A stretch of 5,441 nucleotides of DNA from Acidobacteriota bacterium (GTDB taxonomy: Bacteria > Acidobacteriota > Thermoanaerobaculia > Thermoanaerobaculales > Thermoanaerobaculaceae): the NCBI GenBank assembly GCA_027458945.1, contig DAIDOU010000008.1, positions 1-5,441 of the forward strand, written 5' to 3'. Below the pieces are notes generated by a model. It did no database searches and was not told where the DNA came from. It saw only the letters and a list, made by a program, of their open reading frames with translations. Both the position numbers and the translations under genes were made by a program. Below are positions 1 to 4,818 of this stretch, piece by piece. Numbering within the stretch: the stretch's first letter is position 1; every line of letters begins with the position of its first letter.

Positions 1-107
1 AGGTGCAGACCGCGATCCACTTCGCCTACCGCGTCCTGCCGCAGGTCACCGCGCTCGCCGTGGCGATCCGCGCGGGCGAGGTCGCGCCGGTCGAAGCGAT
101 CATCTGA
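1..107 (+). CDS. 3' end of an unrecognised plus-strand gene (partial)
   Basis: Codons read in frame from base 3 encode 34 residues, beginning VQTAIHFAYRVL and ending in EAII, then stop at TGA (105-107). The 5' part lies outside the window. The case for coding is codon use: every sense codon but one (GAA) ends in G or C, matching the neighbouring genes. The residues suggest an amphipathic helix (HFAYRVLPQVTALAVAIRAG) and a short acidic tail. I do not recognise the family from this fragment and assign no function. The gene converges on the minus-strand ABC-F gene, with about 69 bases between the two stop codons. Confidence 0.6.
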   Translation, partial: VQTAIHFAYRVLPQVTALAVAIRAGEVAPVEAII

Positions 108-130
108 TCGTTCCGGGAGCTCATCACGAG

Positions 131-159
131 GCGCGGGCGGCGAGGTCGGCCGCCCGCGC
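131..159. terminator. GC-rich hairpin between convergent genes, possible bidirectional terminator
   Basis: The arms GCGCGGGCGGC (131-141) and GCCGCCCGCGC (149-159) are perfectly complementary over 11 bp around a 7-nt loop. A G:U pair at 130/160 could extend the stem. It lies 23 nt after the plus-strand stop and 17 nt beyond the minus-strand stop, where a shared terminator would be expected. Neither side has a real U-tract: the plus-strand flank reads TGCCGTCTTCACC and the minus-strand flank CTCGTGATGA. It may therefore be a weak or Rho-assisted terminator, or an mRNA 3'-end stabiliser. The rest of the gap (108-130 and 160-176) shows nothing else. Confidence 0.5.
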
Positions 160-176
160 TGCCGTCTTCACCCCGT

Positions 177-2093
177 CTACGGCGCCTCCAGCTCGGCCAG
201 GCGCAGCGCCAGCGCCTCCGCGTCTTCCTCGGCTTCGCCCCAGGCCTCGAGCCGCTCCTCCAGGCCGGCGCGCAGCGCGGCGGCCTCGCCGCCGAACTCG
301 CGAGCGCGCGAGGCGTTCGAGAACACCTCGCGGCTGCAGAGCAACTCCTCGATCTCCCGCAGCCGCCGCTCGGAGGTTTCCAGCTCCGCCGCGAGAGCGT
401 CGGCGCGCTCACGGGCGCGGCCGGCGTCGCGCCGCAGCCGTCGCCGCTCCTCCTCCTCGGCGCTCCGCCTCCGGCTCGGGGCCTCGCCCTCGTCGGCCCT
501 CTCCCGCCGCGGCGTCAAGCCGAGGCGGGCGAACGCTTCGTCGACGCGGTTGACTGGGGTCGCGGTGCTGTCGGCGAGGAGCAGCACGCCGGTCGCGACG
601 CGCTCGACGAGACGCCGGTCGTGGCTGACGAGCAGGAGCGCGCCGGGAAAGTCGGCGAGTGCCTGCTCGAGCACCTCGCACGTCACCAGGTCGAGATGGT
701 TGGTCGGCTCGTCCAGCAGCATCAGGTTGGGCGCCAGCGCGATCAGGCGGGCGAGCGCGAGCCGCGCCCGCTCGCCGCCCGACAGCGAATCGGTGAGCGC
801 GTCGGCGGCCTCGCCGGAGAACGCGAACCTGGCGGCCCAACCGCGCGCCTCGGCCGGCGTCCACTCCGGCCGCACCGCGAGGACGGCGTCGAGCACGCTG
901 ACACCCGCCGGGATCTCGGCCTGCTCCTGGTCGTACCACGCCGGCACCACGCCGGTGCCGAAGCGCAGCCGGCCGGCGAGCGCGGGCAGCCGGCCGGCGA
1001 GCGTGTGCAGGATGGTCGTCTTGCCGGCGCCGTTGCGACCGACGAGGGCGAGGCGGGCGCCGCGCCGGAGCGTGAGCGAGAGGTCGCGGACGACCGGCTC
1101 GTTCCAGCCCACGGTCAAGCCCTCGCTCTCCATCACCATCCGGCCGCTGCGCCCGCTCTCGGGCCAGCGCAGCGCCAGCGGCGGCAGGTCCGGTTCGGGC
1201 GGCTCGAGCCGGTCCATCCGCGCGAGGAGCTTCTGCCGTGCCTGCGCCTGGCGCGTGTTCTGGCCCGCGATGTTGCGCCGGATGAACTCCTCCTGGCGCT
1301 CGATCTCGGCGCGCTGCAACGCGTAAGCCTTGTGCGCCTGCTCCCGGCGCTGCGCGCGCTCGCGCCGGTAGCGTGCGTAACCGGCGGGGAACCGCTCGAG
1401 CCGGCCGCCGTGCAGCTCCAGGATCCCGCCGCCCACCCGGTCCACGAGCTCGCGGTCGTGCGTTACCAGCAGCAGCGAGCCGTCGCGCCGCGCCAGCTCC
1501 TGCGCCAGGAACTCCACGCCGAGCAGGTCGAGATGGTTGGTGGGCTCGTCGAGGAGGAGCAGCGGCGCGTCCGCGAGCAGCGCGCGCGCCAGCGCCACCC
1601 GCGTCCGCTCGCCGCCCGACAGCGATGCGAGCGGACGCGGGTGCATCGCTTCCGGGACCCCGAGGCCGAGCAACGCCGCCTGCGCGCGCGGCCGCAGCCG
1701 GTATCCGTCGAGCCGCTCGAACTCCTCCTGCAGGCGGTGGTGCTCGGCGATCGCCGCACCGTCGCCCCCGGCGAGGCGGGCCTCGAGGCCGGCCAGCTCG
1801 CGCTCGACCTCGATCACACGGGGGCGCGCCGAGAGGCAGAAGTCGAGGACGGGAATCCGGCCCGGGGCGCTGACGCGCTGCTCGAGGGTGACCGCGGCGA
1901 AACCGCGCGCGCGCAGCACAGCGCCGCGTTCCGGCTCGAGCTCTCCGCTGATGACCTTGAGCAGCGTGGTCTTGCCACAGCCGTTGCGCCCGAGCAGGAC
2001 CAGCTTCTCGCCCGGGTTGTGCTGGAACGTCGCGCCGCGCAGCACCTCGCGCCCGCCGAACGCCAGCTCCACGCTCTCCAGCCGGTACAGCAA
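177..2093 (-). CDS. ABC-F family ATP-binding cassette protein (ribosome-associated ATPase)
   Basis: Soluble twin-ATPase protein of the ABC-F family, whose members bind the ribosomal E site and act on the P-site tRNA and peptidyl-transferase centre rather than in transport. With the TTG start at 2093 it has 638 residues, close to YheS/Uup-type members. Domain 1: Walker A GRNGCGKTT (35-43), signature LSGGE (158-162), Walker B with catalytic Glu183, H-loop His212. The linker (about 236-300) is charged and helical with the FIRRNIAGQNTRQAQARQ stretch, the P-site tRNA interaction motif region. Domain 2: Walker A GRNGAGKTT (352-360), signature LSGGE (437-441), Walker B with Glu462, H-loop His491. 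Both ATPase sites look intact. The last 100 or so residues are Glu/Arg/Ala-rich and probably coiled coil, as in Uup and YheS. There are no membrane segments. TTG was chosen because it follows the phosphorylase stop by 1 nt, has AAGG 6 nt upstream and gives the usual family N-terminus (MLYRLESVELAFGG). The reading frame stays open upstream, but that part overlaps the phosphorylase. The subgroup, and housekeeping versus antibiotic-protection role, cannot be settled from sequence alone. Confidence 0.95.
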   Translation of the reverse strand: MLYRLESVELAFGGREVLRGATFQHNPGEKLVLLGRNGCGKTTLLKVISGELEPERGAVLRARGFAAVTLEQRVSAPGRIPVLDFCLSARPRVIEVERELAGLEARLAGGDGAAIAEHHRLQEEFERLDGYRLRPRAQAALLGLGVPEAMHPRPLASLSGGERTRVALARALLADAPLLLLDEPTNHLDLLGVEFLAQELARRDGSLLLVTHDRELVDRVGGGILELHGGRLERFPAGYARYRRERAQRREQAHKAYALQRAEIERQEEFIRRNIAGQNTRQAQARQKLLARMDRLEPPEPDLPPLALRWPESGRSGRMVMESEGLTVGWNEPVVRDLSLTLRRGARLALVGRNGAGKTTILHTLAGRLPALAGRLRFGTGVVPAWYDQEQAEIPAGVSVLDAVLAVRPEWTPAEARGWAARFAFSGEAADALTDSLSGGERARLALARLIALAPNLMLLDEPTNHLDLVTCEVLEQALADFPGALLLVSHDRRLVERVATGVLLLADSTATPVNRVDEAFARLGLTPRRERADEGEAPSRRRSAEEEERRRLRRDAGRARERADALAAELETSERRLREIEELLCSREVFSNASRAREFGGEAAALRAGLEERLEAWGEAEEDAEALALRLAELEAP

Positions 2094-2094
2094 G

Positions 2095-3393
2095 CTACGC
2101 CTTGCCCCCCACCCGAGCGAGCACGAGCGGCACCGGTGCCGGGCGAGTTTCGCCGATGCGGATCGCGGCGGCGACGCGCGCGGCGGTCGCCTCGGCGTCC
2201 ACCGGGCGCTCGCCGATCTCGAGCGTGGCGATTGGCCGGCCCGCCTCCACTCGGTCCCCGACGCGGGTATGCACCTGCAGCCCCGCAGCCAGGTCCACCT
2301 GGTCGCCCTGCCGCAGCCTGCCGGCACCGAGGCTCACCGCGACCCACCCGAGCGCTTCCGCGTCGACGCCGGTCACGAAGCCGTCCGCCGGCGCCGGCAC
2401 GGTGACCGTTCGCCGCGGCCGCGGGAGCCGCGCGGCGTCGGGGTCGCCGCCGTGGGCGCGCACGATCTCGCCCCAGCGCGCCAGCGCGCTGCCGTCCGCC
2501 AGCCGCCGTTCGATCTCGGCGAGCGCGTCCGGACGCGGGCGGCCGGCCATCGCCAGCGCGTCCACCGCCAGCTCGACGGTCAGCCGGCGCAGGCGCTCGT
2601 CGCCGGCTCCGCCCAACACCTCGACGGCGGCGCGCACCTCGTTGGCGCAACCGAGGCGGTCGCCCAGCGGCTGGCTCATGTCGGTGATCGCAGCCGCCAC
2701 CTCCACGCCCGCCCCCTCGCCCACCGCCACCAGGGCGCCGGCCAGGTCGCGCGCCTCCGCCAACGTCTTGCAGAACGCCCCGGAGCCGCACTTGACGTCG
2801 AGGACGAGGCGGCGCGCGCCGACAGCGAGCTTCTTCGACATGATCGAGGCCACGATCAGCGGCAGCGACGGCACCGTGCCGGTCGTGTCGCGCAGCAGGT
2901 AGAGCTTGCGGTCGGCGGGGGCGATCTCCTGGCTCTGCGCCGCGAAGAACGCGCCGCACCGCCCGAGGCGGTCGAACGCCTCCCCCCGGTTCGCGGCGGT
3001 GCGGAAGCCGGGGATCGCCGCCAGCTTGTCGAGCGTCCCCTGGGTGTGCCCGAGACCGGCTCCGGCCATCATCGCGACCGGAACGCCGCAGGCGGCCACG
3101 AGCGGCGCGAACACCAGCGACACGGTGTCGCCGACCCCGCCCGTCGAGTGCTTGTCCACCGCTTCGGGGAAGCTCTCCCCCGTCCGCCACAGGACGCCGG
3201 AGTCGCGCATCGCCTCCACCAGGCGCTGCGTCTCGGACCGGCTCGCACCGCGGATGCAGATCGCCATCAACATCGCGGCGAGCTGCTCGTCCGGCACCTG
3301 CCCGGTGCTGGCGCCGTGCACGAACGCCTGCACCTCCGCCTCCGACAGCTCGGAGCCGTCACGCTTCTTGGCGATGACCTCGACGAAGTTCAA
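2095..3393 (-). CDS. deoA: Thymidine / pyrimidine-nucleoside phosphorylase
   Basis: Catalyses reversible phosphorolysis of thymidine or other pyrimidine nucleosides to base plus (deoxy)ribose-1-phosphate, a cytosolic salvage and catabolic step. Its 432 residues match the usual length (E. coli DeoA 440, Bacillus Pdp about 433). Visible parts: N-terminal helical domain (1-65); phosphate loop DKHSTGGVGD (80-89) with Lys81 and Ser83, plus Ser92; family signature region GLGHTQGTLDK (113-123) with Thr120; base-binding residues Arg168, Ser183 and Lys187 in LYLLRD and SIMSKK; and the C-terminal PYNP domain (about 328-415). A constant offset of 3 from E. coli DeoA numbering aligns these sites. Oddity: the usual SGRGLGHTGGT reads AGAGLGHTQGT, so the phosphate-contacting Ser (E. 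coli Ser113) is Ala110 and the following Arg is Ala112. The TTG start is set by GGAGG 6 nt upstream. It lies 43 nt after the TPR gene and 1 nt before the ABC-F gene. Thymidine-only versus broad pyrimidine specificity, hence deoA versus pdp, cannot be decided here. Confidence 0.95.
   Translation of the reverse strand: MNFVEVIAKKRDGSELSEAEVQAFVHGASTGQVPDEQLAAMLMAICIRGASRSETQRLVEAMRDSGVLWRTGESFPEAVDKHSTGGVGDTVSLVFAPLVAACGVPVAMMAGAGLGHTQGTLDKLAAIPGFRTAANRGEAFDRLGRCGAFFAAQSQEIAPADRKLYLLRDTTGTVPSLPLIVASIMSKKLAVGARRLVLDVKCGSGAFCKTLAEARDLAGALVAVGEGAGVEVAAAITDMSQPLGDRLGCANEVRAAVEVLGGAGDERLRRLTVELAVDALAMAGRPRPDALAEIERRLADGSALARWGEIVRAHGGDPDAARLPRPRRTVTVPAPADGFVTGVDAEALGWVAVSLGAGRLRQGDQVDLAAGLQVHTRVGDRVEAGRPIATLEIGERPVDAEATAARVAAAIRIGETRPAPVPLVLARVGGKA
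2100..2110 (-). promoter_or_regulatory. Ribosome binding site for the ABC-F gene, inside the phosphorylase 3' end
   Basis: On the minus strand the sequence GGGGGGCAAGG precedes the TTG at 2093. AAGG ends 6 nt before the start, and the G-run lies 11 nt away. The site falls within the last codons of the upstream gene, which suggests translational coupling. It supports TTG 2093 over the in-frame GTG at 2072 and over any start farther upstream. Confidence 0.5.
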
Positions 3394-3399
3394 GGTTGG

Positions 3400-3404
3400 C
3401 CTCC
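3400..3404 (-). promoter_or_regulatory. Strong Shine-Dalgarno fixing the TTG start of the phosphorylase
   Basis: On the minus strand GGAGG lies 6 nt (CCAACC) before the TTG at 3393, close to ideal spacing. It makes TTG the clear start even though no ATG is present, and the resulting N-terminus (MNFVEVIAKKRDG) matches the family. The rest of the 43-nt gap to the upstream stop shows no convincing promoter or terminator. Confidence 0.75.
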
Positions 3405-3436
3405 GGAACCCGGCCGTGCCGCCGGCCCGCTCCGGG

Positions 3437-4150
3437 CTACCCGGCGGACGCCAGCCGCTGCTGTGCCTCGGGACGGTACGGAGAGTCGGGAAAGTCCTCG
3501 ATGAGCTTGCGGTAAAGCTTGGTGGCCTCGTCCGGCTTGCCCGCGTGCTCCCAGATCTCGGCGAGGTGGAACATCGCCGCGTCGCGCGGCAAGCGCGGGT
3601 CCTTCCCGTCGGCCATCGACTCGAGCTCGGGCACCAACTGCATCCCCTCGCCGCGGGCGACGCGGATCCGGATCAGGTCGAGCATCGCCAGGCGGACGAC
3701 GGGGTCGGTCGAGCGCCTGCTCGCGATATCTCCGAGCATGCGGATCGCCCGTGTCTGATCGCCCCGGTCCGCGGCGATGCGTGCCATGAAGAGGTCGGCG
3801 ACCTTGGCCTGCGGCGTGAACCGGTAGCGCGATCTCACCGCCTTGAACGCCTTCTCCGCTGCGTCGAGGCGTTGGCCGTCGGTGGCGAACTTGAGCGTGG
3901 TGCCGGCCGGGGCCGCGCTTCCGACCGGTGCGTTGTACGCTGCGAGGGCGTCCGAGATCGCCTGGCTCGCCGCCTCCGTGCGGCTCCCCAGGAACGCGGT
4001 CACGCCCCACCAGACCAGTGCCACCGCCAGGACCGCACCGAGGCCGATCAGCGCCTGGCGGGCGTTCTGGCCCACCCACTGGACCGAGCGGTCGACCAGC
4101 GAGATGAACTCGTCCTTCTTGATCTGCTTCCGTGTCAGTCGGCGTCCCAC
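3437..4150 (-). CDS. Membrane-anchored TPR-like protein, YfgM / TPR_21 type
   Basis: Protein of 237 residues with a basic cytoplasmic N-terminus (MGRRLTRKQIKKDEF), one hydrophobic transmembrane segment (about 33-54, with a WW pair at 47-48) and a helical-repeat domain that would lie in the periplasm. The layout, and the KKDEF-type start followed by one membrane helix, resemble the YfgM/TPR_21 group. E. coli YfgM is an accessory protein of the SecYEG translocon that works with periplasmic chaperones. The clearest repeat is near the C-terminus (191-224: AAMFHLAEIWEHAGKPDEA and following, ending FPDSPY). Weaker helical pairs span about 93-185. No enzyme motif is seen. The GTG start at 4150 has AGGGAG 7 nt upstream. 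It begins 22 nt after the Skp-like gene, so the two are probably co-transcribed and may share a role in export or outer-membrane protein handling. That function is inferred from architecture and context. Other TPR scaffolding roles remain possible. Confidence 0.82.
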   Translation of the reverse strand: MGRRLTRKQIKKDEFISLVDRSVQWVGQNARQALIGLGAVLAVALVWWGVTAFLGSRTEAASQAISDALAAYNAPVGSAAPAGTTLKFATDGQRLDAAEKAFKAVRSRYRFTPQAKVADLFMARIAADRGDQTRAIRMLGDIASRRSTDPVVRLAMLDLIRIRVARGEGMQLVPELESMADGKDPRLPRDAAMFHLAEIWEHAGKPDEATKLYRKLIEDFPDSPYRPEAQQRLASAG

Positions 4151-4157
4151 GTCGTCA

Positions 4158-4163
4158 CTCCCT
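4158..4163 (-). promoter_or_regulatory. Ribosome binding site for the TPR protein gene
   Basis: On the minus strand AGGGAG lies 7 nt before the GTG at 4150, inside the 22-nt gap after the Skp-like stop codon (4173-4175). It selects GTG as the start. The only alternatives would be internal codons that would cut off the basic N-terminus needed for membrane orientation. Confidence 0.65.
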
Positions 4164-4172
4164 AGCGGACCG

Positions 4173-4739
4173 CTACTTGGCCGGCGGAGCCGCGGCCTTC
4201 GCGGCGAGCGGGTACTTGTCGTTGTACAGCTTGGTCACGGCGTCGGTGATGTCCGCCGACGGGGTCATGTACGCGAGCTGCTCGGGGTTGAGGATGAAGA
4301 CCGCCGTGTAGTGGTTGGCGTCGGCGTACTTGTTGATCACGTCCTGGAGCTTGCTCCCGATGTCCTTGAGGATCGCCTGCTGCTTGGCTTCGAAATCCCG
4401 CTTCGCGGCCCTCTGCCGGTCCTCGAGTTCCCGGCGCTTCACCACGAACCTGCGGTTGAGCTCGGCGACCGCGTCGTCGCTCGCCACGCCCTGCTTGGCC
4501 ATGATGTCGTTCTTGAGGTCGCTGACCTCCTTGTCGAGGGCCGCCAGCTCCTCTTGGCGCGGCCGCGCCCAGTCGTCGAGGTCCTTCAGGCGTGCCTTCC
4601 CCTCCTCGGTGTTGGCGAGGGCCCGCTGTACGTAGACGAACCCGATCTTGGTCGGGTAGGTATCCGGCTGCTGCGCCCATGCCCCGCTCGCCACGACCAA
4701 GCCGGCGAGAACCGCTCCCGAAAACCTGCCCCAGCTCAT
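4173..4739 (-). CDS. Skp/OmpH family periplasmic chaperone
   Basis: Periplasmic holdase of the Skp/OmpH family. In known members a trimer with coiled-coil tentacles carries unfolded outer-membrane proteins from the Sec exit toward the BAM complex. The 188 residues start with a signal peptide (1-22: MSWGR basic start, hydrophobic GAVLAGLVVA, then AWA before the cut). The family's first strand KIGFVYVQRAL follows (31-41). A long charged helical stretch (about 45-140, rich in K/R/D/E with the repeating pattern of a coiled coil) comes next. The closing strand region YTAVFILNPEQLAYM leads into the conserved PSADITDAVTKLYN motif (160-173). A short Ala/Pro/Lys tail ends the protein. It is slightly longer than E. 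coli Skp (161 with signal). ATG 4739 has GGAGG 5 nt upstream. It is the first gene of the minus-strand block, directly behind the palindromic divergent promoter region. The usual bamA and lpxD neighbours are not in the window, so I leave the symbol blank. Confidence 0.92.
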   Translation of the reverse strand: MSWGRFSGAVLAGLVVASGAWAQQPDTYPTKIGFVYVQRALANTEEGKARLKDLDDWARPRQEELAALDKEVSDLKNDIMAKQGVASDDAVAELNRRFVVKRRELEDRQRAAKRDFEAKQQAILKDIGSKLQDVINKYADANHYTAVFILNPEQLAYMTPSADITDAVTKLYNDKYPLAAKAAAPPAK

Positions 4740-4744
4740 TTGCG

Positions 4745-4749
4745 CCTCC
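4745..4749 (-). promoter_or_regulatory. Shine-Dalgarno of the Skp-like gene
   Basis: On the minus strand GGAGG is followed by CGCAA and then the ATG at 4739, a spacing of 5 nt. It fixes the start that includes the full signal peptide. Confidence 0.75.
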
Positions 4750-4768
4750 AGCCGCGTCGGCGGCGCGC

Positions 4769-4797
4769 GATTCTAGCACCAGATCGCGTCTAGAATC
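4769..4797. promoter_or_regulatory. Palindromic divergent promoter/operator candidate
   Basis: A perfect inverted repeat, GATTCTAG (4769-4776) and CTAGAATC (4790-4797), is separated by 13 bases, giving 21 bp (two helical turns) between half-site centres. Each half contains TAGAAT, one mismatch from the -10 consensus TATAAT: at 4791-4796 on the plus strand and at 4775-4770 on the minus strand. Predicted transcript starts are near 4803 (dehydrogenase) and 4763 (chaperone operon), just upstream of the Shine-Dalgarno sites of both genes. No good TTGACA is present at either -35 position, since that space is taken by the opposite half-site. The same symmetry could instead be a dimeric regulator's operator. 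Promoter placement is inference; the repeat itself is directly visible. Confidence 0.5.
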
Positions 4798-4803
4798 ATG
4801 GGC

Positions 4804-4808
4804 GGAGG
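4804..4808 (+). promoter_or_regulatory. Shine-Dalgarno candidate for the alcohol dehydrogenase
   Basis: GGAGG lies 10 nt before the ATG at 4819, somewhat far but usable. It would be useless for the in-frame ATG at 4798, since it falls after it. That favours 4819 as the start. Confidence 0.5.
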
Positions 4809-4818
4809 CGAGCGTCCG

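Noticed and set aside
26..412. 128-codon minus-strand open frame at the left edge
   Set aside because: It overlaps the 3' end of the ABC-F gene in another frame and the convergent gap; the product is Arg/Ser/Ala-rich noise. The plus-strand frame ending at 107 has far better codon use.
2094..2327. Upstream extension of the ABC-F gene to 716 residues
   Set aside because: The extra 78 residues are Arg/Ser/Pro-rich, lie wholly inside the phosphorylase gene, and match nothing in the ABC-F N-terminus. TTG 2093 with AAGG upstream fits better.
621..2405. 594-codon plus-strand open frame
   Set aside because: It is a mirror frame of the ABC-F gene, rich in Arg/Ala/Gln/Leu with no recognisable motif, and it overlaps a protein with two complete ATPase domains.
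3394..3436. Possible internal promoter or terminator between the TPR and phosphorylase genes
   Set aside because: Apart from the GGAGG site I find no -10/-35 pair and no U-tailed hairpin in these 43 bases.
1537..3504. 655-codon open frame on the plus strand across the ABC-F and phosphorylase genes
   Set aside because: It is antisense to two clearly identified genes and crosses their boundary. Its product is low-complexity Ser/Arg/Pro/Ala with no domain. Long antisense frames are expected in such GC-rich DNA.
4798..4800. ATG as start of the alcohol dehydrogenase
   Set aside because: It would add MGGGERP, lacks an upstream Shine-Dalgarno, and lies 2 bases after the end of the -10-like box, so it is probably not transcribed. 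ATG 4819 is preferred.
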